Assembly: GCF_900094565.1 (NCBI RefSeq)
Contig: NZ_FMAF01000026.1
Span: forward strand, 25,276-89,275
Origin: Martinezella lusitana
Lineage (GTDB): Bacteria > Pseudomonadota > Alphaproteobacteria > Rhizobiales > Rhizobiaceae
Direction: 5' to 3'
DNA: 64,000 nucleotides
Numbering within the stretch: the stretch's first letter is position 1; every line of letters starts with the position of its first letter. The notes below the pieces were generated by a model. It was given only the letters and a program-made list of their open reading frames with translations, did no database searches and was not told where the DNA came from. The translations under genes were made by a program, and so were the position numbers. Shown one piece after another: positions 43,906 through 52,533 of this stretch.

Positions 43906-44539
43906 TTTGCCTCCGCTTTGACACCCGATCAGAATCATGGGAGCGACAAACACCGTCAAAATGCGACAAATGCAAGCCCGGCGGCGGCATTTTCAGCTCA
44001 ACATCGCCTTTTGCTCATAAAAGAAACCCGCGGCGAGCACCATTCACTACCAAGCCACGCCCTTTGGGCGCCTTGGTTCTCCGGTTCAGACCGGCATACT
44101 TCGAAAGAAATGCCAGCTTTACCATATTCTCGGGAGTTCCATCACAGTTAAAGCACACTCACAATGATCGCTGAGGGCTCCCCGATCAGGCTGTCAACGA
44201 ACCAATCAATTCGTCACGTCTCCAAAAGCGAGCGACATACGATTTTGTCGGAATACGTCGACGCGGCGCACGGGCGAGGAGCCATGCCCCGACATTTTGA
44301 TGATATGCCGTTTTTGGTGGCATGAAATTTGTACGAAATCAGTCGTGGAGGAATGCACCACGACATTCGATCCGAGGTTGGGCATCTTCTATGTTTAGCA
44401 GCGCGGCAACAATTGCAATCGAATCTGTGGCTTTCGGCAGGGGCAGTGAACCGCATGCGGCACGAAAAGCCTCCTCTGACAATCTGGTCGCAAATTTAAG
44501 GGCGCGACCAAAGCTATTCCCGCAAAGGGGTATGAGGGT
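43906..44539. other. Gap upstream of the depolymerase gene
   Basis: About 630 bases between the divergent pmtA and depolymerase genes. No supported frame, repeat or RNA; presumably both promoters. Confidence 0.35.
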
Positions 44540-45625
44540 ATGAGCGCAAAGATTTTTCCGGATTGGAAGAAAACCAGGTTTTGTAGCCTGGTTAAACGAA
44601 TTGTCACCGCAAGTTTCAGCCTGCTGCTGCTGACCGGGGTGGCACAAACCCAAGCGCTGCCAAAACTGAAGATCGATCGCAACGCGATCTCGGTGTCGGG
44701 CCTATCATCGGGAGCGTTCATGGCCTCGCAGTTGCAGGTCGCGTATTCATCAAGTTTCATGGGAGCCGGCATTGTCGCTGGTGGACCTTATTTTTGCGCT
44801 ATGGGCAATCTCACCTATACGGGAATCTGCATGGGCCAAGTGCCGCGCGTTCCTCCAAATCCTGCGATGTTGTTCGCTGCGGCGGAAACGTCTTCGCGGA
44901 TCGGCGCCATCGACCCGCTTTCCAACCTTGGATCAAAGAAGATTTACATTTTCAGCGGTACGGCCGATACGATCGTCAAGCAAAGTGCCGTCGATGCTAG
45001 CGTCCAGTTTTTCAAATTGGCCCGAGTTCCCGATTCAAACCTCGCCTATGTCAGCAATTACCCTGCCGGTCACTCGTTTGTTTCGAAGGTCTTCGGGAAT
45101 TTGTGCCCGACCAACGCAACGCCGTACATCAACGAATGTGTGAACGATCCCCCAAATACTGCCAACGACAACAATTACGACCAGGCTGGCGCGATTTTGC
45201 AGTTCATCTATGGCAAGCTTAACCAGCCGGCCGCCAAACCAACTGGGAAGTTGAGGGCGTTCGACCAGAAACTCTACGGGGCCGCCAACCCGGTGTCGAG
45301 CATGGCGGATGTGGGGCATGTCTTTATCCCCGACAGCTGCGGCAAGCCTAGGGCCAACTGCAAACTGCATGTTTCCATCCATGGCTGCCGCCAATCGCAG
45401 CAATCGATTGGGGACGATTGGTATACCAAGCTCTATCTGAATAACTGGGCGGATACCAACGGTATCATAGTGCTGTATCCGCAAGTCAATAAGTCACTCC
45501 GGAGGCCGTATAATCCCCGGGGTTGTTGGGACTGGTGGGGCTTTACAGGCAGCAACTATGCGATCAAGGGTGCTGTCCAAATGGACGCCATTATGAAGAT
45601 GATCGCTGCTCTGGGCGCCCTCTGA
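44540..45625 (+). CDS. Secreted poly(3-hydroxybutyrate)-depolymerase-like esterase
   Basis: 361 aa. The N-terminal signal peptide ('LVKRIVTASFSLLLLTGVAQ' then 'TQALPK') predicts export. An alpha/beta-hydrolase with nucleophile motif GxSxG in 'SVSGLSSGAFMASQLQVAYS', 'IYIFSGTADTIVKQSAVDAS' (Asp region), 'YPAGHSFVSK' (His region) and 'CWDWWGFTGSNYAIKGAVQM'. It resembles PHB depolymerase proteins that hydrolyse polyester granules outside the cytoplasm. Substrate is inferred from family. Confidence 0.82.
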   Translation: MSAKIFPDWKKTRFCSLVKRIVTASFSLLLLTGVAQTQALPKLKIDRNAISVSGLSSGAFMASQLQVAYSSSFMGAGIVAGGPYFCAMGNLTYTGICMGQVPRVPPNPAMLFAAAETSSRIGAIDPLSNLGSKKIYIFSGTADTIVKQSAVDASVQFFKLARVPDSNLAYVSNYPAGHSFVSKVFGNLCPTNATPYINECVNDPPNTANDNNYDQAGAILQFIYGKLNQPAAKPTGKLRAFDQKLYGAANPVSSMADVGHVFIPDSCGKPRANCKLHVSIHGCRQSQQSIGDDWYTKLYLNNWADTNGIIVLYPQVNKSLRRPYNPRGCWDWWGFTGSNYAIKGAVQMDAIMKMIAALGAL

Positions 45626-46129
45626 CGGCGAAGCGCCAAGACACCTGCAGTTATCGCCGTGGCGACATCCGTTCTCCTTGGGTGGACCGAGTGTTACCAC
45701 ACGCGGGCATCATAACCGCGTTGCGCCTTGGGGCCGAGCTTAACCTTGACCATATTGGCGAGATTCGACGCCCTACGGCATCTTCTCCCGAGCGTTCGAA
45801 AGGAATTTCACTTCAGATTACCATCGTTCGAGAGATCGAACGTGACGACCTTCTGCGCATGGACAAAGAGGTTCTTATGAGTTTCTACGCGCGGCATCGG
45901 AATGAAAATGACGCGCGAACTGTAATCCATTTGGCATCGCGCCAACCTATCTCGGTTTTGATTTTTGCGGTTTTAACACGATGGTGAGATTCCAAAGCTC
46001 TCGAACGTCTAGATTTCTAACCGTATGAACTTATAGTGATTGTTTGAGTCACTCCCGCTCGAAAAGTCTTGCGCGCCCTCTTGACCCTACCTCGCTAGCT
46101 ACCCATTTCATCTGTCGTCGACGCCAAAA
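45626..46129. other. Gap before the heat-shock genes
   Basis: About 500 bases. An open plus-strand stretch to 45987 contains nothing I recognise. The heat-shock promoter should lie near the right end. Confidence 0.35.
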
Positions 46130-46203
46130 AGAGTCGACTACGTCAGGGGCGCCGAGCTTCTTGGCGTTCCTCGTATCTATGTTGCTCCGTGGAGGATGTA
46201 GCT
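46130..46203 (+). promoter_or_regulatory. ROSE-type RNA thermometer in the 5' leader of hsp20
   Basis: Just upstream of the ATG, TTGCTCC-GT-GGAGGA (46182-46196) can fold so that the Shine-Dalgarno GGAGGA is masked, with a G opposite a G in the stem. This is the signature 3' hairpin of ROSE elements that control rhizobial small heat-shock genes. The 5' limit is approximate. Confidence 0.7.
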
Positions 46204-46662
46204 ATGAGAACAAACCTCGATCTTACCCCTTTCTATAGGTCCAGCATCGGCTTCGACCGCATATTCGATCTTCTCGAAAATGCCAGCGTTAACGCCGACA
46301 AGTGGCCGCCTTTCAACATCCTAAAACTCGGCGAAGACACGTATCGCATCGCGATCGCGGTGGCAGGTTTTGCCGAAAGCGAACTGACGATCACCCACGA
46401 GGCAAAAATGCTCGTGGTGAACGGCGCGAAGTCCGAGGACGACGAAGCACTGTATCTGCATCAAGGCCTTCCCGTAAGGTCGTTTGTGCGCAGATTTGAG
46501 CTGGCTGATCACGTGATCGTCGAAGGAGCAAAGCTCGAAAACGGGCTACTCCTCATCAATCTCAAGAAGGAAACACCTGTGGAGATGAAGTCGCGTCGGA
46601 TTGCCATCCAAGCCGAGACTGCCAAAGCCGCTTCAAAGCAGATTGAGGGCGCCAAAGCCTAG
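46204..46662 (+). CDS. Hsp20 small heat-shock protein (IbpA type)
   Basis: A 152-aa alpha-crystallin-domain chaperone of the rhizobial class A type: N-terminal 'DLTPFYRSSIGFDRIFDLLE', 'PFNILKLGEDTYRIAIAVAG', and 'GLLLINLKKETPVEMKSRRI' with the terminal IxI-like motif 'RRIAI'. Cytoplasmic holdase. First of a tandem Hsp20 pair; translation is probably temperature-gated by the ROSE hairpin. Confidence 0.9.
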   Translation: MRTNLDLTPFYRSSIGFDRIFDLLENASVNADKWPPFNILKLGEDTYRIAIAVAGFAESELTITHEAKMLVVNGAKSEDDEALYLHQGLPVRSFVRRFELADHVIVEGAKLENGLLLINLKKETPVEMKSRRIAIQAETAKAASKQIEGAKA

Positions 46663-46756
46663 CGTGATGCGCACCTGCTTACTCCTCGGCTGTTCCCGAA
46701 CCGCCAAGGACGTCATCGCACGACAGGAGAAAAAAACCGAAGAAAGGATGATAGTC

Positions 46757-47266
46757 ATGAGTGTACGTGACCTGATCCCATGGAGCCGTGGCAACAGCCA
46801 GGTTCCGAACGTCTATCGTGGCGACGACATAGACCCGTTCCTGTCGCTTCACCGCAATGTCAACCGTCTGTTCGACGAAGTCTTCCGCAGTTTCGGTCCG
46901 CCATCGTTGTTTGGTGGCACATCGCCGATTGGCGCCGAGTGGCCGCACGTAGAGATCAAGGAGAATGACGACGAAATCCGAGTGATAGCGGAAATTCCGG
47001 GCATCGATCCAGAGGATATCGAGTTGCTGCTGAAAGACGGCGTGCTTACGCTTCGTGGTGAAAACAAGTCCGATACCGAGGACAAGGATCGCGGGTTCAG
47101 CGAGCGTTATTACGGACGCTTCGAACGGCGACTGGCTTTGGGTCGCCAGCTTGATGAGAGTAAGGTCGCCGCAACGTTCAAGAACGGCCTTCTTACGGTG
47201 ACGCTGCCGAAGACCGAGAAGGAGCGAGCCAACGTCAAGCGGATCGCCATCGACAACACCGAATAA
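46757..47266 (+). CDS. Hsp20 small heat-shock protein, second paralogue
   Basis: A 169-aa class C-type Hsp20: 'VRDLIPWSRGN', 'DPFLSLHRNVNRLFDEVFRS', the alpha-crystallin domain 'EWPHVEIKENDDEIRVIAEI' and 'AATFKNGLLTVTLPKTEKER' with C-terminal 'KRIAI'. The ATG at 46757 has AAAGGA at good spacing; ATG 46748 is too close to it. It follows the first Hsp20 by 94 bases and is likely co-transcribed. Confidence 0.9.
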   Translation: MSVRDLIPWSRGNSQVPNVYRGDDIDPFLSLHRNVNRLFDEVFRSFGPPSLFGGTSPIGAEWPHVEIKENDDEIRVIAEIPGIDPEDIELLLKDGVLTLRGENKSDTEDKDRGFSERYYGRFERRLALGRQLDESKVAATFKNGLLTVTLPKTEKERANVKRIAIDNTE

Positions 47267-47281
47267 TACCGACAGCTGCAA

Positions 47282-47312
47282 GCTCGCCGGGTACAAACGC
47301 ACCCGACGAGCT
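47282..47312 (+). terminator. Hairpin downstream of the hsp20 pair
   Basis: AGCTCG-C-CGGGT and ACCCG-A-CGAGCT form an 11-pair stem with one opposed C/A. There is no T-run after it, so it may be a processing or rho-assisted end rather than a classical terminator. Confidence 0.45.
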
Positions 47313-47396
47313 TCGGCAACGGCGACGCTGTCTTACGGTCGCGATCGAAAATACCATCCCGGGCGCTGCGCTTTTGGTCGCAGCGCCAATGGGCAC

Positions 47397-48113
47397 TTAG
47401 TGGGTAAGCAGAGGTGGAGGCGGGAAGTCCAATACATTGCTCGTATAGCTTTCGACCAGCGCACTGAACGGAGTGCCGTCCTGAAGCTTCAGCACTGCAT
47501 GATGTTCGAGAAGAAAGGGCGGTAGTATAAGAGATCCCGTTGCGGGTGTCGGTAGTTCCTTTTCCACGTCCCATCCTTCTGGAAGAGGGGACCACAGCAA
47601 ATTGGAAGATAGATTTGTGCGGGTGAATTTAAGAGATTGGACGGCTCTGCCAAAGGCAACGTCGCTCGTATTCAACGCTTTATTCATGTCCATTGTCAGC
47701 CTTGCCGGAACATACCAATTGTCAGCCTCAGAAAGGACGCGATTGCCGCAAACGAGGCGGACATGTCGGTAGGCGATGGGCTCGTCGGGGCCGACCGCCA
47801 GAAGTTCTCGGATGCGGCTATTGACGGGCTTGTCTCTCCCGCGTACCCGCTGTGCAACGATCTTAGAACCTTGCGGTGCGAGATTGTGTCCGGCACACCA
47901 CCGGTCGAGCGTCAAAGTGGCACTAGCATTACTCAGGAGAGTTGCATTCAAGGTCTGGAGAATCGCAAGCGCCTCAATCCGTGCCGTTGGCGTGTTTGGC
48001 CATTGCACCGTGGTGAACGATTCCTGCGCCGATATGCTATGCGCGGCCAGCATGATCGCAGCAGCAGGTGCAAATGCGATAACCCGTATAAACTTCCAAC
48101 AGTAAATTGACAC
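47397..48113 (-). CDS. Exported protein of unknown function, chorismate-lyase-like pattern
   Basis: About 238 aa with an N-terminal signal peptide ('VIAFAPAAAIMLAAHSISAQ'). The middle contains 'IAYRHVRLVCGNRVLSEADN', 'WYVPARLTMDMNKALNTSDV' and 'AFGRAVQSLKFTRTNL', reminiscent of the UbiC/chorismate-lyase fold. The export signal and missing context make an enzymatic call unsafe. It starts with GTG; the start is uncertain. Confidence 0.6.
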   Translation of the reverse strand: MSIYCWKFIRVIAFAPAAAIMLAAHSISAQESFTTVQWPNTPTARIEALAILQTLNATLLSNASATLTLDRWCAGHNLAPQGSKIVAQRVRGRDKPVNSRIRELLAVGPDEPIAYRHVRLVCGNRVLSEADNWYVPARLTMDMNKALNTSDVAFGRAVQSLKFTRTNLSSNLLWSPLPEGWDVEKELPTPATGSLILPPFLLEHHAVLKLQDGTPFSALVESYTSNVLDFPPPPLLTH

Positions 48114-48606
48114 GAAAAGTCATCCTTTGTGCGAGTTTGATGAGCGGTCGAGACGATATTTATTGCCAGGGAGGCTTTCCCACAAGAACGCTCGAAGGTG
48201 ACTTCTAAAAGGCTGTGTGAGCGGACCTACCGTCCCGCTTTCAAGGTTTCCGTAGATACCTGGCACCAATGATGGCTGCTGAGCGCATCATGACGGACGT
48301 TACCTCTGCCTTGGGAAACCGGCCGGTTTATGTCCGAGGCGGCACCCGTCGTCCCAGCGTGAAAACCGATGCGGCGATAATCCATGACGTAAATGGGTGC
48401 GATCCAAAGAATCGATTTTTCCAATAAGTCGAGTGCCGTTAGAACGCGCTGAATTTGGCTTAGCGCGACAGCACGACGGTTTTGCCACGGAGTTCTGACG
48501 GAATGATAGCCGTCATGGCGATCAAGGAGTGAAGCAGCTTCGCTCACTCCAGACTGACGGACTAGGTGAGTGCGTTGTGGCCGATATGCGAAAACGCGGA
48601 GAATGT
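48114..48606. other. Gap upstream of glmS
   Basis: About 490 bases. A minus-strand frame ending at 48227 has a plausible stretch ('NRRAVALSQIQRVLTALDLL') but overlaps the glmS start and has no good initiation site, so it is not called. No glmS ribozyme is expected in this group and none was seen. Confidence 0.35.
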
Positions 48607-50433
48607 ATGTGCGGGATTGTGGGTATTGTCGGCCATCATCCGGTTTCGGACCGGTTGATAGACGCATTGAAACGGCTTGAATATCGTGGCTACGATTCGG
48701 CAGGCGTCGCGACGATCGACGGTGGAGCGCTCCATCGCCGGCGCTGTGAGGGCAAGCTCCTCAACCTTGAAGCAAAGCTGAAAGAACTGCCCCTGGCGGG
48801 CACAATCGGCATTGGCCATACGCGCTGGGCAACCCATGGCGCGCCGACGGAACGCAATGCCCACCCACATTTTAGCGACGGCATCGCAGTCGTCCACAAT
48901 GGGATAATCGAGAATTTCGCCGAATTGAAGGATGAGCTGACCGCGGCCGGCACCGAGTTCCAAACCGACACCGACACGGAGGTCATCGCGCATCTCGTGG
49001 CAAGACTTCGCCGGGACGGCATGGCCCGGCGCGAAGCTATGCATGCGATGCTGAAGCGCGTCCGAGGCGCTTACTCGCTGGCTCTGCTCTTCGAGGAGGA
49101 CCCTTCGACCATCATGGCTGCCCGGAATGGCCCGCCGCTCGCGATCGGTCACGGAAGCGGCGAGATGTTTCTCGGATCGGACGCGATTGCGCTGGCGCCC
49201 TTCACTAACGAGATCACCTACCTGATCGACGGCGATTGGGCGGTCATCGACAAGACTGGCGTCCGTATCTTCGATATCGACGGAAAGGTCACCACCCGAC
49301 CGCGGCAGATCTCGGTGGTGACGGCCCATATGATCGACAAGGGCAACTATCGCCATTTCATGGAGAAGGAGATTTACGACCAGCCGGAGGCCATCTCCGA
49401 TACCCTTGGCCATTACATCAACTTCAGCGACAATCAGGTGGTCGCGGCTTGGCGCGACACCGTCTTCACCAACGTGCAAAGCTTGGCGATCTCCGCCTGC
49501 GGCACTGCGTACTTGGCCGGACTAATCGGCAAATACTGGTTCGAGCACTACGCACGTCTGCCGGTCGAAATTGATGTCGCCTCCGAATTTCGGTACCGCG
49601 AAATCCCGTTCTCGCCACAGGTGGCAGCTCTCTTCATCTCACAGTCGGGCGAGACGGCCGATACACTTGCTTGCCTACGCTATTGCAAGGAGCACGGCTT
49701 GAAGACCGGTGCAGTCGTCAACACGCCCGAATCGACGATAGCACGAGAGTCCGACACTGTGTTCCCGATCCTCGCCGGACCGGAGATCGGCGTTGCGTCT
49801 ACGAAGGCCTTTACATGCCAACTCGCCGTATTGGCTGCGCTCGCGGTTGCTGCCGGCAGGGCGCGTGGCACCCTTACGGAGAAGGAGGAACAGACACTGG
49901 TCGCCCGGCTTGCCGAGATGCCGCGCGTCATTGGGCAGGTGCTCAACAGCATCCAACCCAGGATCGAACTTCTGTCGCGTGAATTGGCAAAGTGCCGCGC
50001 CGTGCTCTATCTTGGCCGCGGAACCAGCTTCCCTTTGGCCATGGAAGGCGCCCTGAAACTAAAGGAGATTTCCTATATTCACGCGCAAGGGTATGCTGCC
50101 GGCGAACTGAAACACGGTCCAATTGCTCTCATCGATGAGAACATGCCGGTTATCGTGATCGCACCACACGACCGCTTTTTCGATAAGACCGCTTCCAACA
50201 TGCAGGAGGTTGCGGCCCGCGGCGGACGGATCATCTTGATCACGGATGAGAAGGGCGCTCGCGCCTTGAAGCTCGACACGATGCAAACAATCGTTCTTCC
50301 AAATGTGGACGAGATCATTGCGCCGATGATCTTCTCGCTGCCGGTCCAACTACTCGCCTATCATACGGCCGTGTTTGCGGGCACGGACGTCGATCAGCCG
50401 CGCAATCTGGCGAAATCAGTCACCGTCGAATAG
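48607..50433 (+). CDS. glmS: Glutamine-fructose-6-phosphate aminotransferase
   Basis: A 608-aa enzyme making glucosamine-6-phosphate from fructose-6-phosphate and glutamine. The glutaminase domain starts MCGIVGIVG with catalytic Cys2 after Met removal, and has 'EYRGYDSAGVATIDGG' and 'GIGHTRWATHGAPTERNAHP'. Two SIS domains follow ('SACGTAYLAGLIGKYWFEHY', 'FISQSGETADTLACLRYCKE'; 'YLGRGTSFPLAMEGALKLKE'), ending 'DQPRNLAKSVTVE'. The ATG at 48607 is fixed by the catalytic Cys. Could be a plasmid paralogue (nodM-like), but no nod genes are in the window. Confidence 0.95.
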   Translation: MCGIVGIVGHHPVSDRLIDALKRLEYRGYDSAGVATIDGGALHRRRCEGKLLNLEAKLKELPLAGTIGIGHTRWATHGAPTERNAHPHFSDGIAVVHNGIIENFAELKDELTAAGTEFQTDTDTEVIAHLVARLRRDGMARREAMHAMLKRVRGAYSLALLFEEDPSTIMAARNGPPLAIGHGSGEMFLGSDAIALAPFTNEITYLIDGDWAVIDKTGVRIFDIDGKVTTRPRQISVVTAHMIDKGNYRHFMEKEIYDQPEAISDTLGHYINFSDNQVVAAWRDTVFTNVQSLAISACGTAYLAGLIGKYWFEHYARLPVEIDVASEFRYREIPFSPQVAALFISQSGETADTLACLRYCKEHGLKTGAVVNTPESTIARESDTVFPILAGPEIGVASTKAFTCQLAVLAALAVAAGRARGTLTEKEEQTLVARLAEMPRVIGQVLNSIQPRIELLSRELAKCRAVLYLGRGTSFPLAMEGALKLKEISYIHAQGYAAGELKHGPIALIDENMPVIVIAPHDRFFDKTASNMQEVAARGGRIILITDEKGARALKLDTMQTIVLPNVDEIIAPMIFSLPVQLLAYHTAVFAGTDVDQPRNLAKSVTVE

Positions 50434-50504
50434 GTCATCGTTTCCGTAAGGGACGAATGACAGAGTTTAGATGACTTATAACTGCTGAGCATTTGGAGAT
50501 CGAC

Positions 50505-51035
50505 ATGCCGCAAACGAAGATATTTGGCTTCTCGGGGAACATAACACGACCGTCCACGACGCGCACATTCGTCGACCATATCGTCGGGCAATTGGCAATC
50601 AAAACGCGAGCGGTGGCGCAGTCCTTCGATGTCGATGACCTTGGACCTTCACTATTGGCGGCCAAACGGCTAGACGACCTCAGCGCTCAAGCACGCGGGG
50701 TCGTAGACCAAATGCTGGAGGCAGACGTCCTGGTTGTAGGCTCACCCACCTACAAGGGCAGTTACACCGGCCTATTCAAGCACTATTTCGATTTGCTCGA
50801 TCCAACATCGCTGAGGGGCAAGCCTATCATCATCGCTGCGACGGGCGGAGGCGAGCGTCATTCGCTTGTCGTCGAGCATCAGTTGCGCCCTCTGTTCGGG
50901 TTCTTTGAAGCGCTTGCGATGCCGACCGCAATCTATGCCACCCGTAATGACTTCGCCCACGGGGAGGTGATTTCCGAGGCCATCCGCATGCGTGTAGGCC
51001 GGGCTGTCGAGGAAGCAGCATACGCAATAGGATGA
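50505..51035 (+). CDS. NADPH-dependent FMN reductase family protein
   Basis: A 176-aa flavodoxin-fold protein. FMN-loop region 'KIFGFSGNITRPSTTRTFVD', 'VVGSPTYKGSYTGLFKHYFD' and 'IIAATGGGERHSLVVEHQL' match SsuE/MsuE-like reductases that supply reduced flavin to sulfonate monooxygenases. No monooxygenase gene adjoins it, so the partner is unknown. It starts 71 bases after glmS. Confidence 0.85.
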   Translation: MPQTKIFGFSGNITRPSTTRTFVDHIVGQLAIKTRAVAQSFDVDDLGPSLLAAKRLDDLSAQARGVVDQMLEADVLVVGSPTYKGSYTGLFKHYFDLLDPTSLRGKPIIIAATGGGERHSLVVEHQLRPLFGFFEALAMPTAIYATRNDFAHGEVISEAIRMRVGRAVEEAAYAIG

Positions 51036-51459
51036 CCAGACGCAGCAAACGTCGGCGCAACAGGCTCTATTGTCCCACGCGAACCTTAAGAGGCGATTTA
51101 GCGGTATTCACCGCCTCGAAGACAACGTTGACTCTGTGTTTCCCTGGTCCAATCGGATGCCAGTGTCCTCAAAACGCTAGCCTCTCCCCGGCCGTAGGTG
51201 GTCTTGTTATAGTTGGCGAGTGCGCCCAATCCTGGCTCAATCCAGCAGCTGATTGGCGATCTCTGACGGAGTCGCCGACAAAAAACTGCTGCTTTGGACG
51301 GCGGAATAGCCCGACATCACTGGTGTCGCCAAGATGTTTTGAACAGTTGAGTTTTGTCACCTTCGAGACCGTCAGGCATTTCAACTTTGCACCACAACAG
51401 CCGACATTTTTGACGCCACGGTTGAGCGCGGACACCCGTGAACTGCGAGGAATTGCCAT
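51036..51459. other. Gap upstream of the RND operon
   Basis: About 420 bases. Frames on both strands are open but without recognisable content. No TetR-type regulator is visible beside the efflux genes. Confidence 0.35.
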
Positions 51460-52533
51460 TTGAGAAAACCGTGTCTTCTACTCGCTGCCGTTCTTGTCTG
51501 TGCAGCACTCCAGTTTCCCTGCGCCAATAGCATGGCTGAACAGGCGGCCGCACCCGCTCTGACGGTTTCTCTGACGGCGCCGGCAATACGGGACTGGCCG
51601 GAGACCGTTCCCGCGAGCGGCTGGTTGAAGCCCTGGCAGGAAGCAATCATCGCGTCCGAAACGAGTGGCCTGCGCATCACCGACGTCCTGGCGGATGTCG
51701 GGTCCGTGGTCACGAAGGGGCAGACGCTGGCCCGGCTTTCGCAGGAGAGCGTGCTGGCGGACCTTCGCAAGCAGGAGGCGGCTGTCGTGACTGCCAAGGC
51801 AAATCTGACAAAGGCCAAGGCGAATGCGGATCGTGCACGCCAGCTCAGCACTTCGGGGGCCCTCGCCGACGAGAAAATCACTGGATATCTGGCCGACGAG
51901 CAGACGGCGACGGCAAGCCTGACATCCGAGGAAGCCGCGCTCGACAGTGAAAAGATCAAGCTTGCGCAGACGACTATCACCGCCGCCGACGATGGCCTCA
52001 TAACCTCGCGTTCGGCCGATCTCGGCGCCGTCGTCTCCACCGGCACCGAGCTGTTCCGCATGGTGCGCCAGCAGCGTGTCGAATGGCAGGCCGAAGTATC
52101 GGCGCGTTATCTGCCGCGCATTTCGGAAGGCTTGAGCGTTAGGATCAACGGGCCGGAAGGTCACGTCATTGCCGGCAAGGTGCGGCTTGTCGGACCCTCG
52201 GTCAGCACCGACACCAGCCGGGCGATCGTCTATGTCGCGCTTCCCGCCGACATTCGTCCGCGGACCGGCCTCTACGTCACGGGCAGCATCGAGTTGCAGA
52301 CCACACCGGCGCTCACCGTCCCCGAGACCGCAATCGTGTTCCGGGATGGCATCAGCTACGTCTTCACCGCCGGCGAGGACAAGCGGGTGCGACGGGTCCG
52401 CGTCGAAACCGGCCGCCGCAACAATGGTGAAGTCGAGATCGTCTTCGGCATCGATCGGTCGTCGAAGGTCGTGACGTCAGGCGGTGCCTTTCTGTCGGAC
52501 AATGACCTCGTGAAGATTGCGGAGAAGAACTGA
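51460..52533 (+). CDS. RND efflux periplasmic adaptor protein
   Basis: A 357-aa membrane-fusion protein. Signal peptide ('LLLAAVLVCAALQFPCANSM'), biotinyl-lipoyl half motifs 'EAIIASETSGLRITDVLADV' and 'LDSEKIKLAQTTITAADDGL', a coiled-coil hairpin rich in Ala/Lys/Glu, and a beta-barrel part 'GRLRLVGPSV'-like near 'KVRLVGPSVSTDTSRAIVYV'. It links the RND pump to an outer-membrane channel. It starts at TTG after GCGAGG, and its last base is shared with the pump start. Confidence 0.88.
   Translation: MRKPCLLLAAVLVCAALQFPCANSMAEQAAAPALTVSLTAPAIRDWPETVPASGWLKPWQEAIIASETSGLRITDVLADVGSVVTKGQTLARLSQESVLADLRKQEAAVVTAKANLTKAKANADRARQLSTSGALADEKITGYLADEQTATASLTSEEAALDSEKIKLAQTTITAADDGLITSRSADLGAVVSTGTELFRMVRQQRVEWQAEVSARYLPRISEGLSVRINGPEGHVIAGKVRLVGPSVSTDTSRAIVYVALPADIRPRTGLYVTGSIELQTTPALTVPETAIVFRDGISYVFTAGEDKRVRRVRVETGRRNNGEVEIVFGIDRSSKVVTSGGAFLSDNDLVKIAEKN

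Noticed and set aside
48607..50433. Calling glmS as nodM
   Set aside because: No nod genes or nod box visible in the window; sequence alone cannot separate the paralogues.
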